From positions 1,364,001 to 1,428,000 of the forward strand of contig CAVPJW010000002.1 in the NCBI GenBank assembly GCA_963705525.1: a stretch of 64,000 nt of DNA. The letters are read 5' to 3'. The first letter of the stretch is position 1; the number at the start of each line of letters is the position of its first letter. The translations under genes were made by a program, and so were the position numbers. Of this stretch, positions 52,504-61,506 are shown in pieces. Below the pieces are notes generated by a model that was not told the origin of the DNA, did not search any database, and saw only the letters and a list, made by a program, of their open reading frames with translations. Source of the DNA: CAVPJW01 sp963705525 (GTDB taxonomy: Bacteria > Acidobacteriota > Vicinamibacteria > Vicinamibacterales > CAVPJW01).

Positions 52504-54614
52504 ATGTCGCGAAGAGTTCTTCACGTCGTCCCGGTCCTCGCCCCGGTCGTGGCGGCCCTCGTCTGGCTGACAACCGGCGTGTCGGGCCAAACGGCCAACA
52601 AGGTCGCCGAAGGCACAAAGAATGGCGAATGGCCCACATATAACGGCGATTTGAAAGGCAGCCGTTACTCGCCGCTCGATCAGATCAACGCCGGCAACTT
52701 CGAGGACCTCGAAGATTGCGTGGCGGTTCAAGACCGACAGCCTCGGCTCGCGGCCGGAGTACAAGCTCGAAGGCACGCCGCTGATGGTCAATGGCGTGCT
52801 CTACGCGACGGCCGGCACGCGGCGTTCCGTGGTCGCGATCGATGCCGCAACCGGTGAGCTGCTCTGGGTGCACGGCGAGCGCGAAGGCGCGCGCGGCGCC
52901 AACGCTCCGCGTCAGTTGTCGGGTCGCGGTGTTGGATACTGGTCGGACGGCAAGGAAGAACGCATCATCTACTTCACGCCCGGCTACCGCATGATCGCGC
53001 TCGACGCGAAGACCGGACAGCCCATCCCGTCCTTCGGCCAGAACGGCGTCGTCGATCTGAAGCAGGACCTCGATCAGAACATCGATCTCGTCACGGGTGA
53101 GATCGGCATTCACTCGGCGCCTGTCGATCGCCGAGCGACGTCGTCATCGTCGGCGCCGCGTTCCGCGAAGGCGGCACCCCGAAGACGCACAAGAACAACA
53201 AGGGCTACGTTCGCGGGTACGACGTGCGCACGGGCAAGCGTCTCTGGATCTTCCACACCATCCCGACGCCCGGTGAGTTCGGCAACGACACGTGGCTCGA
53301 GAACTCCTGGTCGGAAAACGGCAACACCGGCGTGTGGACACAGATCTCCGTGGACGAGCAGCTCGGCCTCGTGTATCTGCCCGTCGAAACTCCCACCGAG
53401 CGACTACTACGGCGGTCATCGTCCCGGGAACAATCTCTTCGCGGAGAGTCTCGTCTGCGTCGATCTCAAGACCGGCCAGCGGAAGTGGCACTATCAACTC
53501 GTCCATCACCCGCTCTGGGACATGGATATTTCGTCTGCGCCGATCCTTGGCGATATCAACGTCAACGGGCAGACGATCAAGGCCGTGGCACAGCCGACGA
53601 AGCAGGGGCTTGTCTACGTGTTCGACCGCGTGACCGGAAAGCCCGTCTGGCCGATCGACGAGAAGCCCGTCGAGAAGGGCACGGTGCCGGGCGAGTGGTA
53701 CTCGCCGACGCAGCCCTTCCCGAGCAAGCCCCCGGTCTACAGCCGGAACGGCGTGGCCATCGAGGATCTCATCGATTTCACGCCGGAGCTCCGCGCCGAA
53801 GCCGTCAAGAAGGTCGCGCAAGTACAAGATCGGCCCGATCTTCACGCCGCCGGTCCTGAGCGTCGCCGAAGGTCCGCGGGCCACGCTCACGCTCGGCACG
53901 GCCAGCGGCGGCACCAACTGGCCTGGTGCTTCGTACGATCCGGAAACACACATCGTCTATGCGGCGGCGTGCAACGCGTGCGTCGATCCCGCTCGGACTC
54001 GTTCCCTCGCCCGGACCGCAGTTTTCCGACGTGAAGTACGTGATGGGAACGGCCGGGCGGCCTGTCGTCATGACAAGGGGCCCGGGTGAACTCGCCGGAG
54101 CGGACGCTCCGAAGCCAGACCCGAAAGAGGCCGCCGATTCCGGCTACGAGGAGTGGGAGTCACTGAGCGTGCAAGGTCTGCCGCTCATGAAGCCGCCGTA
54201 CGGCACGATCTCGGCGATCAGCCTGGACAAGGGCGAGATTGTCTGGCAGACGGCGCATGGCGATACGCCTGACGCGATTCGCCTGAATCCGGCGCTCAAG
54301 GGCGTGACTCTCCCGAAGACGGGTCAGGCTGGACAACGTCGGCACGCTCGTCACCAAGACGCTGGTGATCTCGGGCGACCCCGGATTCTCGACGACGGAG
54401 AGTCGTCCTCGCGGCGCGATGCTCCGCGCGTACGACAAGATGACCGGGCAAGCAGGTGGGCGAGGTCTTCATGCCGGCGCCGCAGAGCGGCACGCCGATG
54501 ACCTACATGCTGAACGGCAAGCAATACATCGTCGTCGCCGTCAGCGGTGGTCCGTACTCGGGCGAGTACCTGGCGTTCGGCCTGCCCGCAGACGCGCAAA
54601 GCTCGAATAAATAA
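52504..54614 (+). CDS. PQQ-dependent quinoprotein dehydrogenase, eight frame breaks
   Basis: The signal peptide is MSRRVLHVVPVLAPVVAALVWLTTGVSGQ, followed by the start of an eight-bladed quinoprotein propeller (NGEWPTYNGDLKGSRYSPLDQINAGNFEDL). Successive frames supply RFKTDSLGSRPEYKLEGTPLMVNGVLYATAGTRRSVVAIDAATGELLWVH, VIVGAAFREG, IFHTIPTPGEFGNDTWLE, WHYQLVHHPLWDMDISSAPILGDI, GGTNWPGASYDPETHIVYA, LVISGDPGFSTTESRPRGAMLRAYDKMTG and the usual end VVAVSGGPYSGEYLAFGLP. One extra base at each of 52714, 53126, 53133, 53398, 53818, 53985, about 54325 and 54448 breaks it. With those removed it is a complete membrane-independent glucose-dehydrogenase-type enzyme of about 700 aa without premature stops, so a consensus error is likely. 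Confidence 0.75.
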
Positions 54615-54718
54615 AGGTCGAAGGGTCGCAAGGTCACAGGGTCAGCACGGCGACCCTGCGACTCTGCGACCCTACCCTGAGACGCTGAGACCCTGCGACT
54701 GTTCGACCCCGCGACCTT
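54613..54718. repeat. Stuttering inverted-repeat element, unit near AGGGTCGCAAGGTC/CGACCCTGCGAC
   Basis: Starting at the stop codon of the PQQ dehydrogenase, words AGGTCGAAGGGTCGCAAGG and CAGGGTC (54615-54643) are followed by complements CGACCCTGCGACTCTGCGAC, CCTACCCTGAGAC, GAGACCCTGCGAC and CGACCCCGCGACC (54651-54716). It ends ten bases before the transporter start. The design equals the TTCTTAG-type elements, but the word is different. Confidence 0.7.
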
Positions 54719-54725
54719 CCACTCC

Positions 54726-55989
54726 GTGAAGCCCGATCACAATTCCTGCCGAATCGCCCCCAGGCCTCTTCGGTTGGTGGCACGCCGCCGACCGGCGCGC
54801 GCATCGGGCGCTCGTCGCGGCGTCGCTCGGGTGGATGCTCGACGCCTTCGACATCATGCTCTACTCGATGGTCCTGGCGTCGCTCATGCGCGATCTGGGA
54901 CTCACCAAGGCGCAGGGAGGCATCCTCAACTCAATCACACTGCTCGCGTCGGCCGCGGGCGGCGTCTTTTTCGGGTTCGTCGCGGATCGATACGGCCGCA
55001 AACGCGCCCTCATGTCGAGCGTTCTTTTCTATTCCCTCTTCACCGGGCTGTGTGGCCTGTCGCAGAACTTGTGGCAGCTGGCCGTCTGTCGCGTCCTGCT
55101 CGGCCTCGGCATGGGAGGCGAATGGACAAGCGGCGCGGCGCTCGTATCGGAAACGTGGCCCGCGCCATGTCGAAGTCGCGCGTTCGCGTTCATGCAGAGC
55201 TCGTGGGCCATTGGCTTCGGGGCCGCCGCGGTGGTGACCGCGCTCGTGCTGCCGACATGGGGGTGGCGCGCGGTCTTCTTCGTCGGTGTCCTGCCTGCGC
55301 TCTTCGTGGTCTGGATTCAGCGCGAGGTCGAGGAACCCGAGCTGTGGCGGCGCGCCCGAACATCCGCGGCGCCTGGCTCGATGACCTTTGGCGACCTGTT
55401 CCGCGGGCCGCTCGGTCGGACAACCATGGCCATCACGCTCATGAACGCCTGCACGATGTTCGGCTCGTGGGGACTCAACACCTGGGTGCCAGCCTATCTC
55501 CTCCTGCCGCCCGACCAGGGCGGCGTGGGGCTGAGCACTCTCGGGTCTTCCGCCATCGTCGTCATCGGGCAGATCGGCATGTGGCTCGGCTACATCAGCT
55601 TCGGATTCATCAGCGACGCGATCGGCCGCAAGCGCACGTATGTCATGTTCGTGCTCCTGGCGGGCGTGCTCCTGCCGATCTACGGTCTGACCCGAAACGC
55701 GGTCGCCCTTCTGGCCCTCGGACCGTTCCTGATGTTCTTCGGTTTTGGATACTTCAGCGGCTTTGGCGCGCTCTCGGCGGAAATCTACCCGACATCGATT
55801 CGTGCCACGGCCCAGGGGTTCACGTACAACATCGGGCGGATTGCCGGAGCGGCTGCGCCGTTCATTGTCGGATCGCTGGCCGAAACGCGAGGGTTCGGCG
55901 CGGCGTTCACCGTGGCGGGGTCGGCGTATCTGCTGGCCGCCGTGGCCTGGATCTGGATCCCGGAGACTCGCGGCGCCGAGCTGCGTTAG
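54726..55989 (+). CDS. Major facilitator superfamily transporter, one frame break at the 5' end
   Basis: Twelve membrane helices are predicted over about 420 residues. Typical motifs are ALVAASLGWMLDAFDIMLYSMVL in helix 1, GFVADRYGRKRALMSSVLFY (loop 2-3 signature) and GLGMGGEWTSGAALVSETW in helix 4. Later ones are ISDAIGRKRTYVMFVLL (the repeat of the signature in the second half) and SAEIYPTSIRATAQGFTYNIGR. The closest groups are metabolite/H+ symporters for aromatic acids or sialic acid. The frame 5' of the first ATG (54835) is clearly conserved (GLFGWWHAADRRAHRALVAAS), so the gene starts at GTG 54726 and one extra base near 54735 must be removed. Substrate unknown. Confidence 0.8.
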
Positions 55990-56026
55990 TCCTCTGCGTC
56001 ACACCCGGGCACCATGTCGCGTGCCA

Positions 56027-56677
56027 TCATTTGATCTGCATCACGAGAAACTCGATCGGGTCGTTCCCCAGATTGCCGAGACTGTGTTCCGCGTACGGCG
56101 GAAGAACGTCGACCTCGCCTCTCTTCGCAGGTCGTCCGTACATGCTGCCGCCGGCGGTCGTGCCCGCGATCTGTCCGCCAGTCAAATAGACCACGACCGT
56201 GTCCCTTGGGTGGATGTGAGCCGGTTCGGTGCTCACGACGGGCATCATCCGGCATTTCATCACGTTGACGATGGGATTGTCGATCAAGGACGTCGCCGTC
56301 ACATCACCATCCGGCTCGCCCGATCTGAATTCGGGAACAAATGGGACGTCAGGATCGGGCGGCGTCTTGAACTGCACGAGAATGGCCTCGACGATCATCC
56401 CCGACGCATTCTGTCGCGACTGGCTCCCCGCGGGCTCGAACAGTGCTTCGGCCGCCGGCATGCGACCCTCGAGATCCGCGGTGAGGTAGATGAGAACCTG
56501 ATCTGGATGGGTGCCCGCCGAAACCGTCTCCTGCGGGCCCAGCTTCACGCGCAGCACACGGATCTGATCGTCCTCGAACATGACGCCAGGCTGGTCGGGA
56601 GCGGTCGTGACGGGATTCTGTGGTGACGGCGTCTGGCCTAGCGCGGCCCAGAGCATGAAGCTGGCGATTACAATCAT
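56027..56677 (-). CDS. Exported double-cupin protein, 216 aa
   Basis: ATG 56677 follows GGGAGG, giving signal peptide MIVIASFMLWAALGQ; the longer frame is not supported. Two cupin-like halves are visible: DQIRVLRVKLGPQETVSAGTHPDQVLIYLTADLEGRM and NVMKCRMMPVVSTEPAHIHPRDTVVVYLTGGQIAGTT...RGEVDVLPPYAEHSLGNLG. His residues in THP, HIHP and EHS are candidate metal ligands. A bicupin of this size may bind a metal and small acid; enzymatic activity is unknown. It is convergent with the MFS transporter. Confidence 0.7.
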   Translation of the reverse strand: MIVIASFMLWAALGQTPSPQNPVTTAPDQPGVMFEDDQIRVLRVKLGPQETVSAGTHPDQVLIYLTADLEGRMPAAEALFEPAGSQSRQNASGMIVEAILVQFKTPPDPDVPFVPEFRSGEPDGDVTATSLIDNPIVNVMKCRMMPVVSTEPAHIHPRDTVVVYLTGGQIAGTTAGGSMYGRPAKRGEVDVLPPYAEHSLGNLGNDPIEFLVMQIK

Positions 56678-56880
56678 GGGTCCTCCCGCTCGAACCTGTG
56701 GCTCAGACGGATCATGGCACCGCCGGTCATCGCTGTTCCTAAGTGGCTGGACCACAGGAGTCTTCCAGTCCTACCACCGCCCGGCGCGCACACCTCCGCT
56801 TTCACTGCCTACCGAGCTTGCAAGACTTATGCACTCTTTGGCCTGGGGGTCAGAACCAAGAAACAGTGACTGGGCGGCGG

Positions 56881-57018
56881 GGTTGAAGTTGGAGAGTTAA
56901 AGAGTTGAAGAGTTCAAGGGGTTGAAGAGTTAAGAGCCCGACGGATCGAAGAGTCCAATCGGCGGAGGCGTCATCGTCCCCCAACTCTTGAACTCTTCAA
57001 CCCTTCAACTCTTTCACT
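56881..57018. repeat. Stuttering inverted-repeat element, unit near AGAGTTGAAG/CTTCAACTCT
   Basis: The spacer before the NHL-protein stop has GTTGAAGTTGGAGAGTT, AAGAGTTGAAGAGTTCAAGG and GTTGAAGAGTTAAGAG (56882-56935). A loop of about 45 bases follows, then the complements CAACTCTTGAACTCTTCAAC and CCTTCAACTCTTTCACTC (56982-57019). The element touches the stop codon of the NHL protein gene at 57019-57021. A near-identical stem of more than 30 bases is possible. Confidence 0.75.
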
Positions 57019-58218
57019 CTATTCCGAGGGCGTCGACGGCCAGACCGTGCCCTGATTCGGGCTCACCGGCGCCATGCCCTTGAACACGAACTTCTGCAGG
57101 CGCTTCCCTTCGTAGGTTTCCGTCGTATAGATGTTGCCCTTCGAATCGGTGGCGATGCTGTGCACACCGAAGAACTGCCCCGGCTGGCGGCCGCCGTCGC
57201 CGAAGGTCGTCAACACCTTCAGCGAGCTGCGATCGATGACGTACACGCGTTCGTTCTTGCCGTCCGCGAGATAAATGAACTTCTGCTCCGGATCCTTCGA
57301 GAAGGCGATGTCCCAGACCGATCCATCGCCCAGCGTTCTCTTGGCGATGAACTCTTCCTTCACGAACTTGCCATCCTTCTGGAACACCTGAATGCGATCG
57401 TTCGCGCGGTCGCACACGTACACCATGCCGTCGTTCGAGAGCTCGGCGCAGTGGACAGGGTTGCGGAACTGCTTCGCCGGCGCCGCATCCGGATCGTATT
57501 TGCCGAGGTCGGTATCGTCGGGCTTGTTGCCGTACGCGCCCCAGTAGCGCTTGAAGGCACCGGTGTCCGCGTCGATCACGGCGACGCGCTTGTTCAGGTA
57601 GCCGTCCGAGAGGTAGGCCTCATTGGCCTTGGGATCGACAAAGATCTTGGCGACGCGGCCGAAGTTGGTCATGTCGTTGCTGCCACCGTTCTTCCCGGAG
57701 TGGCCGACCTGCATCAGGAACTTGCCGTCCTTGGTGAACTTGAGAACGTGCGCGTCCTTCTCGCCGTTCCCGCCGATCCACACGTTCCCTTTGTAGTCGA
57801 CGGTGATGCCGTGGTTCGACTGCGGCCATTCGAAACCATCACCAGGTCCGCCCCAGTGGCCGACGAGATTCCCGGCCTGATCGAATTCGAGGACGGGCGG
57901 CGCAGCCTGGCAGCACTCGGCAATCGGCGGCGTGGCTTCCATGCCCGACTCCGTCCGTGCATTGAGCGTCGATTGGCCGCGATGGATGATCCACACGTGA
58001 TCCTGGCCATCGACCGACACGCCGATACTCGAGCCGAGAAGCCAGTGGTTCGGCAGCGGCTTCGGCCAGAACGGATCCACCTGGAACATGGGGGCCTGAA
58101 CGGTCTGCTGAGCGGCGGCCGTTCGTTCGAGCATGGCCTGCCCCAGGCCCAAGGCCAGGAGCAGCGCGAGAAGTGCCGCGCCAATGATGAAGTCACGCGT
58201 CCGCTTCACACTCGGCAT
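57019..58218 (-). CDS. Exported NHL-repeat six-bladed propeller protein, 399 aa
   Basis: ATG 58218 follows GGAGGAGG. A signal anchor (RDFIIGAALLALLLALGLGQAML) leads to NHL blades: PNHWLLGSSIGVSVDGQDHVWIIHRG, WPQSNHGITVDYKGNVWIGGNGEKDAHVLKFTKDGKFLMQVGHSGKNGG, AKIFVDPKANEAYLSDGYLNKRVAVIDADTGAFKRYWGAYG, and FRNPVHCAELSNDGMVYVCDRANDRIQVFQKDGKF. Related to peptidyl-alpha-hydroxyglycine lyase-like or Vgb-type propellers; activity unknown. A CCQAAPP segment has paired Cys. It faces the periplasm. Confidence 0.8.
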   Translation of the reverse strand: MPSVKRTRDFIIGAALLALLLALGLGQAMLERTAAAQQTVQAPMFQVDPFWPKPLPNHWLLGSSIGVSVDGQDHVWIIHRGQSTLNARTESGMEATPPIAECCQAAPPVLEFDQAGNLVGHWGGPGDGFEWPQSNHGITVDYKGNVWIGGNGEKDAHVLKFTKDGKFLMQVGHSGKNGGSNDMTNFGRVAKIFVDPKANEAYLSDGYLNKRVAVIDADTGAFKRYWGAYGNKPDDTDLGKYDPDAAPAKQFRNPVHCAELSNDGMVYVCDRANDRIQVFQKDGKFVKEEFIAKRTLGDGSVWDIAFSKDPEQKFIYLADGKNERVYVIDRSSLKVLTTFGDGGRQPGQFFGVHSIATDSKGNIYTTETYEGKRLQKFVFKGMAPVSPNQGTVWPSTPSE

Positions 58219-58394
58219 CCTTTCCTCCTCCGGTAACCCTTCGACGGGCGCCAGTATATATGCAATCGGTTCGGTCCCGCCTTGCAACTTTTTGTCTTCA
58301 GCCGCGCTCTGGCTGCCCCTAAATCGCCGTCAGGCGAGGGCTTGTCAGGGGCGGCGCTCTCCCAGTACGCTTCCCTGCTCAGACTATTCCACTC

Positions 58395-59768
58395 ATGAAG
58401 GTTCACTGGTGGTCGGCTCTCGTACTGATCGCCATCGGGCTGCTTGTCGTGCAGGCCGCACCCGGGGCGCACGACATTCCCGCCGACGTCACGGTGCAGA
58501 TGCTCGTGAAGCCGGAGGGACAACGCCTTCGGCTCCTCGTCCGCGCACCGCTGCAGGCCATGCGGGATATCGATATCCCCACGCGCGGTGCAGGCTTCCT
58601 GGACTTCGATCGGATCGGTCCGGCGCTCCACCATGCGACCACGCTCTGGATCACGGACAGCCTGCGCGTCTACGAAGGTAACACGCTGCTCGCGCCTCCG
58701 CGGGTGGCGGCGGCACGCGTCTCTCTCCAATCCGACCGCTCGTTCCTCTCGTACGACGCGGCGCTCGCGAACATCCAGGGCGCACCGCTTCCGAGCGCGA
58801 CCGAGCTGTACTGGAGCCAGGGCCTTCTGGACGTTCTGCTCGAGTACAGCATCCAGTCGGACCGATCGCTCTTTTCGATTGAACCGTCGCTCGAGCGCCT
58901 CGGCATTCGCGTGACGACGGTGCTTCGGGTCGTGTCGCCGCAAGGCGACATCCGGGCGTTCGAGTTCATTGGCGATCCGGGTCTCGTCCGTCTCGATCCG
59001 CAGTGGTATCAGGCCGCCTGGCGATTCGTCGAGCTCGGGTTCTTCCACATCCTCGACGGCACGGATCACCTCCTGTTTCTGTTGTGCCTGGTCATCCCGT
59101 TCCGGCGGCTGCGGACGCTCATTCCAATCGTCACGTCGTTCACCGTCGCGCATTCAATCACGCTGATCGCGTCGGCGTACGACTTTGCGCCGAACGCCCT
59201 CTGGTTCCCTCCGCTGATCGAGACCTTGATTGCCATGTCGATCGTCTACATGGCGCTCGAAAACATCGTGGCGGTCGGCCTGCGAAAACGATGGGTGATT
59301 ACGTTCGGATTCGGATTGGTCCACGGATTCGGTTTCTCGTTCGCTCTGCGCCAGACGCTTCAGTTCGCCGGATCGCACCTGTTGACCTCGCTCCTGTCAT
59401 TCAACCTCGGCGTCGAGCTCGGCCAGCTTCTCGTGCTCGTCGTGCTGATTCCGGCGCTCGATCTGCTCTTCCGCTTCGCCGTACCGGAACGGATCGGCAC
59501 CATCATTCTTTCCGCGCTCGTCGCGCACACGGGCTGGCACTGGATGACCGAGCGCTGGGACGCCCTTCGGCAGTTCACGTTCACGTGGCCTGAACTGACG
59601 CCGAGCCTGGTGGCCTCAGTGATGCGCTGGCTGATGGTCCTCGTCGCGATCGGTGCGCTCCGATGGCTCTACGGCGTGCTCCGCCGCCCAGCGGGGCGAG
59701 CCTCGACAGCCGACAGCACCGTGCCCGTGGAAAACCCCGCGAAAAGTGCGGGGATTCCGTCGGCCTGA
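58395..59768 (+). CDS. HupE/UreJ-family membrane protein with periplasmic N-terminal domain
   Basis: After a signal peptide (VHWWSALVLIAIGLLVVQAAPGA) about 190 residues form a soluble beta-rich region (HDIPADVTVQMLVKPEGQRLRLLVRAPLQAM). From residue 215 the HupE/UreJ_2 membrane domain begins: GFFHILDGTDHLLFLLCLVIPF, LIPIVTSFTVAHSITLIASAY, FPPLIETLIAMSIVYMALEN, FGFGLVHGFGFSFALRQ, FNLGVELGQLLVLVVLIPALD. The His and Asp residues (HxxDGxDH, VAHS, VHGFG) are the likely metal path; the family is linked to nickel or cobalt transport in hydrogenase and urease gene clusters, but neither enzyme is nearby. The role here is open. Confidence 0.8.
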   Translation: MKVHWWSALVLIAIGLLVVQAAPGAHDIPADVTVQMLVKPEGQRLRLLVRAPLQAMRDIDIPTRGAGFLDFDRIGPALHHATTLWITDSLRVYEGNTLLAPPRVAAARVSLQSDRSFLSYDAALANIQGAPLPSATELYWSQGLLDVLLEYSIQSDRSLFSIEPSLERLGIRVTTVLRVVSPQGDIRAFEFIGDPGLVRLDPQWYQAAWRFVELGFFHILDGTDHLLFLLCLVIPFRRLRTLIPIVTSFTVAHSITLIASAYDFAPNALWFPPLIETLIAMSIVYMALENIVAVGLRKRWVITFGFGLVHGFGFSFALRQTLQFAGSHLLTSLLSFNLGVELGQLLVLVVLIPALDLLFRFAVPERIGTIILSALVAHTGWHWMTERWDALRQFTFTWPELTPSLVASVMRWLMVLVAIGALRWLYGVLRRPAGRASTADSTVPVENPAKSAGIPSA

Positions 59769-59822
59769 TGTACACTGACTGACATCTCGGCACACGTTTC
59801 TGTCAATTCTGGAGGGCAAGAC

Positions 59823-61388
59823 ATGAGGGCGAAGGGAATCCGTTCGGGCCTGATCGTGACACTGTTGCTGGCGGTGTTCAGTCTCGTTCAGACGCAGTCA
59901 CAGGAGCTCGGCACGATCACATTCGCGAACTCCGGCGCCCCCGGCGCGCAGGCCGCGTTCCTCGAAGGCGTCAAGGAGCTGCACAGCTTCCAGTTTGACG
60001 AAGCCGCCACGGCGTTCAAGAAGGCTCAGAGCGTCGACCCGGGTTTCGCGCTGGCGTACTGGGGCGAGGCCATGAGCTACAACCATCCGCTCTGGGCGCA
60101 ACAGGACACCGAGGCCGCCAAGAAGGTTCTCGAAAAGCTCGCCCCGACGCTCGACGGGCGACTCGCGAAGGCCCCGACGCCGAAGGAAAAAGCCTATCTC
60201 CAGGCGACCGAGCAGCTCTTCTACTCGCCCGGCGACAAGCTGGCGCGCGACAACGCGTACAGCGAGCAAATGGCGCGGATGTACGACCAGTGGCCCAACG
60301 ATCACGAAGTGGCGACGTTCTACGCGCTCTCGCTGCTCGGCACGGTCCGGCCGGCCGACAAAGGATTCCGTCGCCAGGCCCTCGCGGCGTCGATCGTCGA
60401 GAAGGTGTTCCAGGAGAATCCGAACCATCCGGGAGCCGCACACTTCATCATTCATTCCTTTGACGATCCCGATCACGCGATTCTGGCGCTCCCCGCCGCG
60501 CGGTCGTACGCGAAGATCGCGCCGGCGGCGCCGCATGCGCTCCACATGCCCTCTCACATCTTTGTCCAGCTCGGCATGTGGGAGGACGTCGCCAAGTCCA
60601 ACACCGTCGCATTCAAGGCAGCACGGGATGTCCAGACGCGCTTGAAGCTCCCCGAAGGTCGTGAAGATTTCCACACGCTGTCCTGGCTCTCGTACGCCAA
60701 CCTCATGATGGGAAAATTCGACGAGGCCAAACAGGATGTCGAGCTGGCGCGTCAGGCGGTCGAGCGAAATCCGGGCAACGCCGGCGTGAAGAACGGCTAC
60801 CTCGGCATGCGCGCGCGCTACATTCTGGAGACGGCGCAGTGGGAAAAGATTCCGGTGGAGTCTCAGACTGCAGGCGGGGACGCTCACGCGGCCATGCCTG
60901 GAATGGCGTCGATGCCCGGAATGGGTGGAGGGTATAGCGGCAGCGCGACCTGGACGTTCATCGCCGGATACAGCGCGGCGAAACTCGGCGACAAGGCCAC
61001 AGCCGACCAGGCCGAAGCCGAGCTCAAGAAAATCCGTGAGCGCCTCGAGGCCGACGGCAAGAGCTACGACGCGAAGTCGATCGCCATCATGGAGAAGGAA
61101 GTCGGCGCCATCTCGCGGCTCGCGGCCGGACAGAAGGACGAAGCCGTCCAACTCGCCAAGGAAGCGAACGACGTCGAGCTGACCATGGCGGCCCCGTCGG
61201 GTCCACCGGATCCGATCAAGCCGGCGCCCGAGCTGTATGGCGAGGTCTTGCTCGAGGCCGGACGCGCGTCGGAAGCCGTGAACGCGTTCGAGCAGTCGCT
61301 CCTGCGCACGCCGAAGCGCACGCCGTCGATCCAGGGCCTCACACGCGCGGCCGCGAAGGCGGGGACGGCGGCGACGAGTGGGAAATAG
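59823..61388 (+). CDS. Exported TPR protein, 521 aa
   Basis: GGAGGG precedes the ATG. The signal peptide is MRAKGIRSGLIVTLLLAVFSLVQTQS. The mature protein is helical, with TPR-like pairs: FLEGVKELHSFQFDEAATAFKKAQSVDPGFALAYWGEAMSYNHPLWAQQD, HEVATFYALSLLGTV, FQENPNHPGAAHFIIHSFDDPDHAILALPAARSYAKIAPAAPHALHMPSHIFVQLGMWEDV. The latter His-rich core is conserved in this family. A Met/Gly stretch (AMPGMASMPGMGGG, near residue 360) interrupts the helices and might bind copper. The family is common in Acidobacteriota as unnamed tetratricopeptide proteins. A stuttering repeat separates it from the next gene. Confidence 0.8.
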   Translation: MRAKGIRSGLIVTLLLAVFSLVQTQSQELGTITFANSGAPGAQAAFLEGVKELHSFQFDEAATAFKKAQSVDPGFALAYWGEAMSYNHPLWAQQDTEAAKKVLEKLAPTLDGRLAKAPTPKEKAYLQATEQLFYSPGDKLARDNAYSEQMARMYDQWPNDHEVATFYALSLLGTVRPADKGFRRQALAASIVEKVFQENPNHPGAAHFIIHSFDDPDHAILALPAARSYAKIAPAAPHALHMPSHIFVQLGMWEDVAKSNTVAFKAARDVQTRLKLPEGREDFHTLSWLSYANLMMGKFDEAKQDVELARQAVERNPGNAGVKNGYLGMRARYILETAQWEKIPVESQTAGGDAHAAMPGMASMPGMGGGYSGSATWTFIAGYSAAKLGDKATADQAEAELKKIRERLEADGKSYDAKSIAIMEKEVGAISRLAAGQKDEAVQLAKEANDVELTMAAPSGPPDPIKPAPELYGEVLLEAGRASEAVNAFEQSLLRTPKRTPSIQGLTRAAAKAGTAATSGK

Positions 61389-61413
61389 GTGACACATCAT
61401 GAGTCGCCACTCG

Positions 61414-61485
61414 TTAAGTTCTTAGTTCTTAGGTCTTGGTGCTTAGTGCGTCGGACTAAGCACTAAGCACAACGAACCAAGCACT
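61414..61485. repeat. Stuttering inverted-repeat element, unit GTTCTTAG/CTAAGCAC
   Basis: Between tandem genes, TTAAGTTCTTAGTTCTTAGG, TCTTGGTGCTTAGTG (61414-61448) is followed by GACTAAGCACTAAGCAC and GAACCAAGCACTT (61454-61486). It is the most regular of the six elements and shares its word with 49.6 and 37.8 kb. As both flanking genes run in the same direction, it could terminate or stabilise the upstream message. Confidence 0.75.
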
Positions 61486-61506
61486 TCACCCAACGGAGTC
61501 CCTGCC

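Noticed and set aside
54726..56189. A 487-codon open frame overlapping the MFS transporter in another frame
   Set aside because: Translation is Arg-rich and lacks membrane helices, while the other frame has full transporter motifs. Only its first few codons, before the extra base, are likely real.
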